The notes under the pieces: generated by a model
What the model was told of the DNA's origin: nothing
The model's input: the letters and a program-made list of their open reading frames with translations, nothing else
The model's database searches: none
Origin: Microbacterium rhizomatis
GTDB taxonomy: Bacteria; Actinomycetota; Actinomycetes; Actinomycetales; Microbacteriaceae
Direction: 5' to 3'
DNA length: 64,000 nt
Assembly (NCBI RefSeq): GCF_008710745.1
Contig: NZ_VYSA01000002.1
Location: 1,116,001-1,180,000, forward strand
Shown: one piece after another, positions 52,845-61,713 of the stretch
How positions within the stretch are numbered: position 1 is the stretch's first letter
Layout: each line of letters begins with the position of its first letter
Position numbers and translations under genes: made by a program

Positions 52845-53918
52845 ATGTCTCCTCGCCCGTGGGTGCTGCACGTCGATATGGACCAGTTCATCGCCGCGGT
52901 CGAGGTGCTCCGCAACCCCGAGCTCGCCGGAAAGCCGGTGATCGTGGGTGGTCGCGGCGACCCGACCGAGCGCGCCGTGGTCTCGACGGCGTCGTACGAG
53001 GCGCGGGCGTTCGGGGTCGGTTCGGGCATGCCGCTGCGGATCGCTGCGCGCAAGGCGCCGGAGGCGATCATCCTTCCCGTGGATGCTCCGGCCTACCTCG
53101 CCGCATCGGAACAGGTGATGTCGACCCTGCGTGAGCAGCCCGGCGCCGTGGTGCAGGTTCTCGGCTGGGACGAGGCGTTCGTCGGAGTGACGACGGACGA
53201 TCCGGAGGCGTATGCACGGCGCGTGCAGGCGGCTGTGCGGGAACGCACAGCACTGCACTGCAGTGTCGGGGTGGGAGACACCCTCGTGCGCGCCAAGGTC
53301 GCCACCGCGTTCGGCAAGCCGCGCGGGGTCTTCCGGTTGACCTCGGAGAACTGGCTCGAGGTGATGGGCGACAAGCCGACGATCGAACTCTGGGGTGTGG
53401 GCAGCAAGATCTCACGCCGCCTGGAGGGCCTGGGCATCCGCACCGTCGCAGACCTCGCCGCGGCGGACGATGCCGCGCTCGTGCCCGAGTTCGGCCCGCG
53501 CATGGGCCCGTGGTTCGCGCAGCTCGGGCGCGGCGAGGGCGCGTCGGTCGTCGACGACACTCCCTGGGTTGCTCGGGGTCATGCGCGTGAGACCACCTAC
53601 CAGGTCGATCTCGTCGCTCCTGCCGAGATCGATGCCGCGATCCGGGAGCTGCTCGCGCACGTGCTCGATGATGTGGCCGCGGAGGGCCGGCCGGCGATCG
53701 GCCTGACGCTCAAGGTGCGCTACGTGCCGTTCTTCACCAAGACGTTCACCAAGAAGATCGCCGCGACCTCGGACCGCGATGTCGTGCAGGCGAAGCTCCG
53801 CGAACTCGTTGCCAAGATCGAACCCGATCGCGCGATCCGCCTGCTCGGGGTCCGGGTCGAGATGGCCATGCCCGACGACGCACGCGAGGGGCACACCCCT
53901 ACCCGCAGCGGCTGGTGA
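52845..53918 (+). CDS. dinB2: Y-family DNA polymerase, DinB2-like
   Basis: 357 aa. HVDMDQFIAAVEV (metal Asp11 and Asp13), ASYEARAFGVGSGMPLRIA, and the second acidic site VLGWDEAFVG, then LWGVGSKISRRLEGLGI (thumb HhH). The residue after Phe15 is Ile16, where classical DinB has the aromatic steric gate. Mycobacterial DinB2 has Leu there and readily uses ribonucleotides. No beta-clamp motif is evident at the C-terminus, matching DinB2. Probably a translesion or repair polymerase. Confidence 0.9.
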   Translation: MSPRPWVLHVDMDQFIAAVEVLRNPELAGKPVIVGGRGDPTERAVVSTASYEARAFGVGSGMPLRIAARKAPEAIILPVDAPAYLAASEQVMSTLREQPGAVVQVLGWDEAFVGVTTDDPEAYARRVQAAVRERTALHCSVGVGDTLVRAKVATAFGKPRGVFRLTSENWLEVMGDKPTIELWGVGSKISRRLEGLGIRTVADLAAADDAALVPEFGPRMGPWFAQLGRGEGASVVDDTPWVARGHARETTYQVDLVAPAEIDAAIRELLAHVLDDVAAEGRPAIGLTLKVRYVPFFTKTFTKKIAATSDRDVVQAKLRELVAKIEPDRAIRLLGVRVEMAMPDDAREGHTPTRSGW

Positions 53919-53923
53919 CGGCC

Positions 53924-55327
53924 TCAGGCGCCGAGCAGGAACTCGCCGACGGAGGTGTGCTCGATGGCTCGTGTGCCGGCTGCGAGGGCGAAGAGCTCCG
54001 AGTCGCCGCCCCCCAGCGGGCACGACCCGAGGCCCATCGCCGTCGCGACGAGCTGCATCGTCGCGTATACGACCCCGACGTTCTTGAGGATGGTCGGGTA
54101 GGCGATCCCTTCGTACTTCCACGACAGCCGCCGGAAGTCCGCCGCCAGGATCACCGCGAGCGGGGGCACGATGTCCGACCCCGTCGCCTTGCCGGCATCC
54201 CCCAGCAGAGTGTGGACCCGCGGCCCCCACGGCGCGACCGGATCGAGCCCATGCCCGACCGGGTCGTACCGGTAGAACCCGCGCTCGATGTCAGCGCACT
54301 CGCCGATGACGAGGTAGGTCGTGAGCTCGTGCATCCCGCCCCCGGCGGGATGGGGTCGTACGGTCATCGGGTAGTCGCGCGGGTCGTCACCCGCGTCGAA
54401 CGCGCGTCGCACGCGCACGCTCCGGTAGAGGAACTCGCCGAGCCTGGCCGCGTCGATCGGCCCGAGCGACCGTCGCGACGCGCGCGCTTCCATCACGGCC
54501 GCGAACGGAGGGTCCTCGCGTGCCAGGAGGTCGAGGTCGGGTCGCGGCAGCGGGATCGCGGGCACCCCGAAATCGAACGCGAGCGCCGCAGGCGCAGGAC
54601 GGATGCCGACGAAGCGGAACGTGCCGCCGCGGGGGCGATCGGCCACCGCGTACCTGCTGCGCGCGTGCAGCAGCAGATCCGGCAGCTCCCACTGAGAAAG
54701 GACGGGGTCGTCGTCTTCGGCGGCGCGTCCATCGTCGTCGACGGTCACGAGGAGACCGCCCGCGTAGAGCGCGGCGACGAGGGTCTCGGCCGTGTCGGCG
54801 TTCATGCCGGGGATGGATGCGGCAGCCCCCGTTCGGGGCACCATGAACGCCGCGACGACCGCTGCGGCGACCCCCGACAGCTCGGCACGGAGGGTGCCCT
54901 GGGGCGACTCCAGCGTCAGAGCGCCATCGCCGCGGTGCAGCAGCGCGAAGCGCGAGAGCAGCAGGAGCGACGCGCTCGGCAGGGGCGCCGGATCCGCCAG
55001 ATCCGGTGCGCCCGCTGCGGTGGGAACGAACTCGGCGATCAGCTCGCCGTGCTCGTCGACGAGCCGGTATGCGAGCAATCCGAACCGCATCGCCCGGCGC
55101 GACCAGGTCATCCAGCGCGCAAGCGCGACCGGGCCACCCTCTGCCGCAAGCTCCGACAGCGTGACCGCGTCCGTCGGCGCCGCGAGCACTCGAGCGAGCG
55201 GGCCCGCTTCGGGGGCGGCGAGCGCCGGCATCGGCAGTCGGATGCCGGCGCGCTCGAGCACTGGCGGACTCGCACCCAGGTCGACCGCGGTCCGATCGCG
55301 GAGGGCGACCAGCATCCCGCCGCTCAC
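53924..55327 (-). CDS. SagB-type azoline dehydrogenase of a TOMM RiPP locus
   Basis: 467 aa from GTG 55327, overlapping the cyclodehydratase stop (GTGA). The C-terminal half is a nitroreductase-like FMN domain: ARASRRSLGPIDAARLGEFL, ELTTYLVIGEC, and the SagB/McbC Lys-Tyr pair in SWKYEGIAYPTILKNVG (Lys404, Tyr405). The N-terminal 200 residues lack FMN motifs and may bind the partner enzyme. It should oxidise azolines to azoles on the precursor at 57759. Confidence 0.9.
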   Translation of the reverse strand: MSGGMLVALRDRTAVDLGASPPVLERAGIRLPMPALAAPEAGPLARVLAAPTDAVTLSELAAEGGPVALARWMTWSRRAMRFGLLAYRLVDEHGELIAEFVPTAAGAPDLADPAPLPSASLLLLSRFALLHRGDGALTLESPQGTLRAELSGVAAAVVAAFMVPRTGAAASIPGMNADTAETLVAALYAGGLLVTVDDDGRAAEDDDPVLSQWELPDLLLHARSRYAVADRPRGGTFRFVGIRPAPAALAFDFGVPAIPLPRPDLDLLAREDPPFAAVMEARASRRSLGPIDAARLGEFLYRSVRVRRAFDAGDDPRDYPMTVRPHPAGGGMHELTTYLVIGECADIERGFYRYDPVGHGLDPVAPWGPRVHTLLGDAGKATGSDIVPPLAVILAADFRRLSWKYEGIAYPTILKNVGVVYATMQLVATAMGLGSCPLGGGDSELFALAAGTRAIEHTSVGEFLLGA

Positions 55328-57657
55328 AGGAAGAACGGGATCGGGTTGAGCTCGGACTCGGGGACCGCCTCTTCGAGCCAGCCGAGGGCGATCGGCACCT
55401 CGTACAGGCGCCCGGGTGCGAAGCGCGACCAGAAGTGCCGGAGGCCCGGGACGACGACCCGTACGACGGGCAGGCCGATGTCGGGGCGGGTCTGATCGAT
55501 CGCGTACATCGACATCCCGGCGCGTTCCACCCTGTCGCGGCACGTGCGTACGTCCACGGCGAGGTCCGCGCCGGTCTGGGTCGCGTGATCCTGCGCGTGC
55601 CAGACCGGCGCGGCCGGATCGGGCACGAGGTAGGGCTGGTTCTCTATCGTGGCGGTACGCAGCCAGTGCATGAGCTCGCGATCCATCGGCGAGTCCTCAT
55701 CGTGCGGGTGCTCATCGAGGTACGACGACTGATTGATCTCGCCCAGCGCCCGCAGGACCGCGATCTCGGGGTCCAGGTGCGCGCCGAACCCCATGAGGAT
55801 CGCGTCCGCGCCGTCGCTCGTACGGCGCGAGAACGCCGCGAACGTCGGGATGCCGAGGTCGGTGGTGAGATCGATCGCCCAGGTGTCGCGGCCGCGCGAT
55901 CGGTAGTCGTCGACCATGTCGTCGATCCAGGTGTTGCCGAAGCTCGCCAGGTCCACCGCCGGTCGCCGCAGCCGGTTGTACCACCAGATCGCGACGCCGT
56001 CACGCTCCACGAGTTCGTAGAACGCCTGCAGTATCGCCTCGGTGACGGTGTTGCCCGCCGCGCATCCGTTCGAATCCGACGCGATGCCTCTCGTCGCCTC
56101 GACGGAGCCGCCGTAGTAGCAGTACCCGGTCGGAAGGAGATACTCGCGATCATGGGTCAGCGACCACACCGGGGTCCAGTCGATGACCGCCTCTTCGTCG
56201 AATCGCTCGGGCACGCCGTTGAACCACGACTCGGGCGAGCCGTGTTCGTCGGCGTGCGCGTATTGGCGCTCGCTGAAGAGCATGGCGTCGTTGGGGTGGA
56301 TCGCGCGGGCGCCCAGGCTGCGCAGCGAGCCCCTGATCGCGCGCTCCCCACCCTGCCGCATCGTGGAGTAGCGTTCGAGGGCCTCGGCGAGCGCCCCCGC
56401 GCGAGCCTGTTCGCGCGTCGTTCCCTTGCCCGCGGTCATCGACCGCAGGCTGTGCTTGAGCGAGAGCAGGTCTTTCGGGGCGAGGGCGAGGTTGGTTCCC
56501 GACATCCACAAGTGGGCGCCGGGGAACGGCAGCTCGTGCTCCTCCAGGAACGGGACCGCGCCGGTGACCGGGCTCACGTGATGCCGGTAGCGACGGTAGG
56601 TCTCGTCGGCGCTGACCGTGCGCGTTCCTCCGTCGTCACCCCGGCGCGGTCGCTCGGGCTGCGGGACGACCGGCTCTGCGGCCGACGGAATCGGGTCGCC
56701 GCACGCCGGGCACTGCGGCCGGCGGACGACCACGTGGTGACGGGTCCGCCAGTCGGTCAGGTCGAGTTCGGTGAGGATCGCGGATGCCTCGGGCGCGCCC
56801 TCGATCGTGGGCTGCGCGATGCCGCCCAAGGCTTTGAGCGCCTCGAGTCCTGCCATCCTGCCGACGAGGGCGGAGGCCTGGGCGCCGGCGGTCATCGGTA
56901 CCGCTGCTGACGAGGCGCCGTCTTCGGCGAGAACGGCGTGGAAGCGCCGGTGCGTGCTCCGGCGGTTGCGGAGGCACTCCCAGCACGCCGTCGCGCCCGG
57001 CCGGAACAGCGGACCGATCCACGGCTTCGCCGCGTCGGGCCAGACGAGGAGCCACGGGATGCCGGCATCCAGGCAGCGCTCGTTGATCGTCGCGAGTTCG
57101 TCGTCCAGGTAGTCGCCGGCCAGGACGATGACGAGGTCGGGAGTGGTCAGTTCGGGCGCCGGGTCGAGCGCCGCGGGCACTTCGCCGAGCTCGAGCACCG
57201 AGCATCCCTCGTCGCCGAGGGTCGCGGCGACCGCCGCGGTGACACCGGCACCCACGCCGCGCAGCGTCACGACGGCCACCGTCGCCCTGCGCACCTCGCT
57301 CGCCGCGTCGGCGCCGACACCCATCTCCGACCACCACGCGCGCTCGGCCAGAGTTCTCGGGTCGGCGGCCGGGACGATGATTCCGCGCTTCTTCAGCTGA
57401 CCGATCGCGTAGTAGACCTTGGCGGGCGCGATCTGGGTGCCCAGCAGCGTCGCGACCTCGTCTGAGGTGCGCCCCTCGATCGACTCGGCGACCGCCTTGA
57501 TGGTCGGGCCTCGCAGCAGCGACGCATCGTCGCCTCGCAGGGCGACGATGCCCGCGCCGTCGAGGATCCGCAACGAGACACGCGGGTCGACCGCCCATCG
57601 AGGTTCGGCCGACGGCTCGGCGTCATGGGTGGCGCTCCGGGTCTCGGTGATGGTCAT
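55324..57657 (-). CDS. Fused leader-binding/E1-like/YcaO cyclodehydratase (TOMM)
   Basis: 777 aa. Residues about 27-97 look like a winged-helix leader-recognition element. About 120-330 is an E1-like domain with a zinc tetracysteine site, CWEC (225-228) and CPAC (316-319). From about 380 the YcaO domain has the ATP-binding ALAEALERYSTMRQGGERA (Glu425) and VTEAILQAFYELVERDG (Glu540, Gln544, Glu548). The C-terminus ends NPIPFFL, a short form of the catalytic Pro-rich tail. It uses ATP to turn Cys/Ser/Thr into azolines. Confidence 0.93.
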   Translation of the reverse strand: MTITETRSATHDAEPSAEPRWAVDPRVSLRILDGAGIVALRGDDASLLRGPTIKAVAESIEGRTSDEVATLLGTQIAPAKVYYAIGQLKKRGIIVPAADPRTLAERAWWSEMGVGADAASEVRRATVAVVTLRGVGAGVTAAVAATLGDEGCSVLELGEVPAALDPAPELTTPDLVIVLAGDYLDDELATINERCLDAGIPWLLVWPDAAKPWIGPLFRPGATACWECLRNRRSTHRRFHAVLAEDGASSAAVPMTAGAQASALVGRMAGLEALKALGGIAQPTIEGAPEASAILTELDLTDWRTRHHVVVRRPQCPACGDPIPSAAEPVVPQPERPRRGDDGGTRTVSADETYRRYRHHVSPVTGAVPFLEEHELPFPGAHLWMSGTNLALAPKDLLSLKHSLRSMTAGKGTTREQARAGALAEALERYSTMRQGGERAIRGSLRSLGARAIHPNDAMLFSERQYAHADEHGSPESWFNGVPERFDEEAVIDWTPVWSLTHDREYLLPTGYCYYGGSVEATRGIASDSNGCAAGNTVTEAILQAFYELVERDGVAIWWYNRLRRPAVDLASFGNTWIDDMVDDYRSRGRDTWAIDLTTDLGIPTFAAFSRRTSDGADAILMGFGAHLDPEIAVLRALGEINQSSYLDEHPHDEDSPMDRELMHWLRTATIENQPYLVPDPAAPVWHAQDHATQTGADLAVDVRTCRDRVERAGMSMYAIDQTRPDIGLPVVRVVVPGLRHFWSRFAPGRLYEVPIALGWLEEAVPESELNPIPFFL

Positions 57658-57706
57658 CGTCTCCTCCTCTATGCAGGCCTTACGCGGGCGGCCGGTCGAC
57701 AGACAC

Positions 57707-57740
57707 GACCGCGCCGCGGACCGCAGTCCACGGCGCGGTC
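57707..57740 (-). terminator. Hairpin between RiPP precursor and cyclodehydratase genes
   Basis: A perfect 10-bp stem, GACCGCGCCG (57707-57716) and CGGCGCGGTC (57731-57740), with a 14-nt loop, begins 18 nt after the precursor stop. No T run. It probably acts as a partial terminator or 3'-end stabiliser, keeping precursor mRNA above enzyme mRNA as in many RiPP operons. Confidence 0.7.
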
Positions 57741-57758
57741 AGTGCCGATGGGTCATCC

Positions 57759-58049
57759 TCAGCCCTTCGCGGTGCGCGTCGAGTCGCAGGTCGCCCAGTT
57801 GGTCCAGCTCATGGTGTTGCCACCGGCGACAGCGTCCAGCTGGTCGTCGGAGAGCTCGCTCGGGCGGGCCGGGAGGACGAGGTGCACGACCTCGGCGGTG
57901 TCTTCCACGACCTCGAAGCGCGCGCCTTCGGGCGCGGTGACCCCGGCCTCGGCGAGCGTTGCGGTCGGGTCGGCGATGAGCTTCGCCTTGAACGCATCGT
58001 CCTCCCAGGCCTGAGCGATGATCTTGCCGATGTTGTTGGCGTCAGCCAT
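57759..58049 (-). CDS. RiPP precursor with nitrile-hydratase-like (NHLP) leader
   Basis: 96 aa. GGGAG lies 9 nt before ATG 58049. The leader is of the nitrile-hydratase-alpha-like type: IIAQAWEDDAFKAKLIADPT then EAGVTAPEGARFEVVEDTAE and HLVLPARPSELSDDQLDAVA. It ends in Gly76-Gly77. The predicted core, residues 78-96, is NTMSWTNWATCDSTRTAKG: one Cys (88), two Ser and five Thr as possible heterocycle sites. It is followed by the cyclodehydratase and dehydrogenase genes. Cleavage after GG is inferred. Confidence 0.93.
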   Translation of the reverse strand: MADANNIGKIIAQAWEDDAFKAKLIADPTATLAEAGVTAPEGARFEVVEDTAEVVHLVLPARPSELSDDQLDAVAGGNTMSWTNWATCDSTRTAKG

Positions 58050-58071
58050 GTCGATGTCTCCCTGTTAGCCG

Positions 58072-58092
58072 GGCGGAGTCCGAATCTCCGCC
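58072..58092. terminator. Hairpin upstream of the precursor gene
   Basis: A 7-bp stem, GGCGGAG (58072-58078) and CTCCGCC (58086-58092), with a 7-nt loop lies 22 nt upstream of the precursor start and past the alpha-galactosidase stop (58184). It may end the galactoside operon or act in the 5' leader of the RiPP mRNA. I find no convincing -35/-10 pair in this gap of 134 nt. Confidence 0.5.
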
Positions 58093-58183
58093 TCGCTATC
58101 GATCATTCCGGGAGCACGAGGGACCGCACCATGGGTCTAGGTCCTGTCGACGGGTGCGGGTGGATGGTCTGGTGTTCGTCGCG

Positions 58184-60310
58184 TCAGGGTGCGGCGCGAA
58201 GCTCGAGCACGATCGCCTGCTCGGGCGCGAGCAGCGGCATCGGCAGCCCGACCTCGGCCAGCACACGACCCGTGAGACGAATCGAGCCTTCGGCGAACCA
58301 TCGCGGCGGTCGATCGGCGATGGTCAGCGGCGCTCCGCCGAGGATGAGCGGGCGGACGTCGAACCACGCATCCGGGTCGAGCCCGGGGAATCGCACCGGT
58401 GGTGGCAGCGCTCCGGCGGACGAGTCGATCATCGCCACGGCGAAGACGGCGGCGAGCCGTGCGGGATCGATCACACCGTGCACGACCTGCGCAGCATCCG
58501 CGGTATCGACCCTCACGACCCTTCCCGAGTGAAGCAGGGGCCGCAGGCGCTTGTAGTGACCGAGCCACTCGGCGACCTCGTGCCGCTCGGACTCGGACGC
58601 CCGGGAGATGTCCCATTCGATGCCTGCGCTGCCGAACAGGGCCGTCGCCAGACGGAACGACAGATCGGCGCGACGCCCGGTCGTGTGAGCGCGGGGCGCG
58701 CCCACGTGCGCTCCGAGGTACTCCGGCGGGATCAGGAGTCCCAGAGATCCATGGATCCGCTGACGTTCGAGCGGATCGTTGGTGTCGCTCGGCCAGACCC
58801 GATCGACCCGGGTCAACATGCCCAGATCGAGCCGGGCACCTCCCGACGCGCACGATTCGATCTCCACCGTCGGGTGAGCTCGTCGCAATCGGTCGATCAG
58901 AGCGTACGCGGCCGACGTCTGCGCGTGAGCCCCGACCGAGAGCAGGTCGCGATTGTGGTCCCACTTCAGGTAGGCGATGTCGTACCGCCTCAGCAGGGCA
59001 TCGAGATGCGCGAAGAGGTCTTCCGCCGATCCTTCCGCGGTCAGATCGCGCACGTGCTGGTGACGCCAGGACAGGGCGCCCTCGCGGCCCAGAACCCACG
59101 AGGGATGCCGGCGGGCGGCATCCGAATCGAGGCTGATCATCTCGGGTTCCACCCAGAGCCCGAACTCCATCCCGGCCGCGTGCACACGGTCGATGAGAGG
59201 GCCGAGACCATCCGGCCAGACCGCGGTGTCGACGGTCCAATCGCCGAGCGCGCGACGATCATCTCGACGCCCCCGGAACCAGCCGTCATCGAGCACGAAG
59301 CGCTCGACGCCCACCTCCCGCGCCGCGTCGATCAGAGGAGTGAGCGCTTCGAGAGAATGATCGAAATAGACCGCCTCCCACGTATTGAGGATCGCGGGTC
59401 GGGGGCGCCTGGGGGAGTGCTCGCCCCGGCGGATCCATGCATGCACTCGATCGCTGATCCCGTTGAGCCCGTGCCGCGAGTAGGTCGCGACCGTCCACGG
59501 CGCCACATACTCCTCGCCCTGCTCGAGGACGACCTCGCCGGCCGCGAGCAGTTCGCCCGCACCCAGCACGGTCGGGCCGAGCGCCGATCGCTCTGCCCAC
59601 ACGGCGGTGTCACCGCTCCAGGCCGCATGGACCGACCAGAGCTCACCGCTCTCCCAGCTGAACCCGGGTGCCCCCGCGACGAGCACGAAGGCGCTGTCAT
59701 GTCCCCCGCGACCGTGTCTGCCTTCGCGGGAATGGATGCCGTGTTCCAGCGGCCTCCTGATGGCGCGACCCTCGTGGGCCCACAGGCCGGAGAAGTCGAG
59801 CAGCTCGCGTGCTCGCTCGGGCACCGGCAGGACGGACGCGGCAGCGTCGATCATGAGAGGCGCGGCGGCGATGTTTCGGATCGTCGATCGCACCCTGAGG
59901 ACGCCCTCGGCGCTCAGCTCGATCTCGATGACGATCTCGACACCCGCGGCCCGGTCGGAGACCGTGAACGCGGCACCGACGTCGCCGCCCTGTCGCGTGA
60001 CGACCGGAGCACCGCTCTGCTCGAGCCGCGTCGAACGGGTCGCCGCGGCTTCCACGGCTCCTTCCAGACGCCAGAGAGCCAGGCCCGGCCGGCCGGTCCA
60101 TCCCTCGCTCACTCCCGGGACGAGCGAGACCCGCAGGGGGATGTCGATCGACGACGGGGGAATCGCCGGGACACCGGCGTCGGCGACCAGGATCAGGTCG
60201 TCATCGCCGAGATCGCCGAGGTCGCGACCCCAATGGATGAGCGTGGGCACCGCCGTGCCACGGGCGTCGACGAGAACGCTGACGCCCGCGGCACGGAGAT
60301 GGATCACCAC
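58184..60310 (-). CDS. Alpha-galactosidase (GH36)
   Basis: 708 aa from GTG 60310 (GTG 60307 also possible). GH36 motifs: FVLDDGWFRGRRDDRRALGD, LWVEPEMISLDSDAARRHPS, the nucleophile Asp in YLKWDHNRDLL and the acid/base region ESCASGGARLDLGML then VWPSDTNDPLER. Cytoplasmic (no signal peptide), so it acts on imported oligosaccharides such as melibiose or raffinose-type sugars. It starts 11 nt after the binding-protein stop. Confidence 0.93.
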   Translation of the reverse strand: MVIHLRAAGVSVLVDARGTAVPTLIHWGRDLGDLGDDDLILVADAGVPAIPPSSIDIPLRVSLVPGVSEGWTGRPGLALWRLEGAVEAAATRSTRLEQSGAPVVTRQGGDVGAAFTVSDRAAGVEIVIEIELSAEGVLRVRSTIRNIAAAPLMIDAAASVLPVPERARELLDFSGLWAHEGRAIRRPLEHGIHSREGRHGRGGHDSAFVLVAGAPGFSWESGELWSVHAAWSGDTAVWAERSALGPTVLGAGELLAAGEVVLEQGEEYVAPWTVATYSRHGLNGISDRVHAWIRRGEHSPRRPRPAILNTWEAVYFDHSLEALTPLIDAAREVGVERFVLDDGWFRGRRDDRRALGDWTVDTAVWPDGLGPLIDRVHAAGMEFGLWVEPEMISLDSDAARRHPSWVLGREGALSWRHQHVRDLTAEGSAEDLFAHLDALLRRYDIAYLKWDHNRDLLSVGAHAQTSAAYALIDRLRRAHPTVEIESCASGGARLDLGMLTRVDRVWPSDTNDPLERQRIHGSLGLLIPPEYLGAHVGAPRAHTTGRRADLSFRLATALFGSAGIEWDISRASESERHEVAEWLGHYKRLRPLLHSGRVVRVDTADAAQVVHGVIDPARLAAVFAVAMIDSSAGALPPPVRFPGLDPDAWFDVRPLILGGAPLTIADRPPRWFAEGSIRLTGRVLAEVGLPMPLLAPEQAIVLELRAAP

Positions 60311-60320
60311 GGATGGACTA

Positions 60321-61652
60321 CTACTGCGCAACCGGGATCGATTGAGCTTCCAGTGCCTTGATCGTCGAGGCCTGACCGTTGGAGAGCGCATCCTCCAGCG
60401 TCTGGGTTCCCGAAACGGCAGCCTTGAAGCCGTCGGACACGTCGCTGTACACCTGCGTCATCGTCGGACCCCACACGAAGTCCGGGCTGACCTGCGTCGC
60501 TGCTTCGGCGAACACGTCGTAGATCTTCTGCCCGCCGTAGAAGGGGACGCCTTCGGAGAGCGAGGGCAGCTTGAGGCCGGCCGTGGTCGCGGGATAGATC
60601 TGTGCCGTCTTGTTCAGCGATGTCAGCGCCTCGTCGGAGGTGTTCAGCCACAGAGCGAACTTCGCCGCTTCGTACAGGTGCTTCGTGCCCTTGAAGACGG
60701 CTACGGAAGAGCCACCCCAGTTGCCCGACGCGTTGCCGCCCTTCTCCCACTGCGGGGCGAGGGCCACAGACCACTTGCCGGATGTGTCGGGCGCGCCGCT
60801 GAGGATGGAGTTCGCACCCCACACTGCTGAGTTCCACGACCACACCTGACTCGAGTTGTACGCGTTGTTCCACTCATCGCTCCACGCCGGGTAGGTGGAG
60901 ACCAGGTCGTTCTTGATGAGGTCCTCCCAGTAGTCCGCCACCTTCACGGATTCCGGGCTCGTCAGCTGCACCTTCCACGAGTCGCCGTCGTTCGCGAACC
61001 ATTCTCCGCCGGCCTGCCACACGAATCCAGCGAACTGGTTGATGTCGGTCTGCGAGAAGTTGGTGATGTAGCCGCCGAGCTGGCGGATCTTCACCGCGGC
61101 TGCGCGGTACTCGTCCCACGTGGTGGGCACGGGGATGTTGTTCTGCGCGAAGAGGTCGGAGCGGTAGAAGAGGCCGAGAGGGCCCTGATCCTGCGGGATG
61201 CCGTAGACCTGATCGGACGTGCCGAGCGAGACCTGCCCCCACGTCCAGGGAAGGAACTGATCCTTGGCCGCGACGACGTCCGCGCATGCCGCGAGGTTCT
61301 CGAGACCGTCCTGCACGCGGAAGTTCGGCAGCGCGTCGTACTCGATCTGACCGAGGTCGGGGGCGTTGCCCGCCTGCAGCTGGTTGAAGAAGTTCTGATA
61401 GGTCCCCGCGTTGCCGGACGGGCCGGTCTGGACCTGAACCTGAATGTCGGGGTTCTCCTTGTTCCAGAGTGCGACGGCATCCTCGATGCCGGGGATCCAG
61501 GACGTGAAGGTCAACGTGACATCGCCGCCGGCCGGAGCGCAGGCGCTCGAGTCGGCGGAACCCGTCGAGGAGCTGCCTGAGGAGCAGCCGGCCACGACGA
61601 GCGCTGTGGCGGCGAGCAGGGCGGCGCTGACCGCTCGTGTTGTGTGTCGCAT
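60321..61652 (-). CDS. Sugar ABC transporter substrate-binding lipoprotein
   Basis: 443 aa. Lipobox LVVAGC near residue 22, then a Ser-rich linker. Family 1 sugar-binding fold with VTLTFTSWIPGIEDAVALWN, PDLGQIEYDALPNF, GIPQDQGPLGLFYRSDLFAQ and WGGSSVAVFKGTKHLYEAAK. It captures oligosaccharide for the two permeases upstream. No ATPase gene is in the window; a shared MsiK-type ATPase is usual for this class. Confidence 0.92.
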   Translation of the reverse strand: MRHTTRAVSAALLAATALVVAGCSSGSSSTGSADSSACAPAGGDVTLTFTSWIPGIEDAVALWNKENPDIQVQVQTGPSGNAGTYQNFFNQLQAGNAPDLGQIEYDALPNFRVQDGLENLAACADVVAAKDQFLPWTWGQVSLGTSDQVYGIPQDQGPLGLFYRSDLFAQNNIPVPTTWDEYRAAAVKIRQLGGYITNFSQTDINQFAGFVWQAGGEWFANDGDSWKVQLTSPESVKVADYWEDLIKNDLVSTYPAWSDEWNNAYNSSQVWSWNSAVWGANSILSGAPDTSGKWSVALAPQWEKGGNASGNWGGSSVAVFKGTKHLYEAAKFALWLNTSDEALTSLNKTAQIYPATTAGLKLPSLSEGVPFYGGQKIYDVFAEAATQVSPDFVWGPTMTQVYSDVSDGFKAAVSGTQTLEDALSNGQASTIKALEAQSIPVAQ

Positions 61653-61713
61653 CTTCTCTCTTTCTTGGTGGGTGTTTCTTGGTGGGGAGGGCGGTCCGCA
61701 AAGCGGACGGGAG

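Noticed and set aside
58137..59240. 367-codon alternative frame within alpha-galactosidase
   Set aside because: Same-strand shadow frame; all GH36 catalytic motifs are in the frame ending at 58184.
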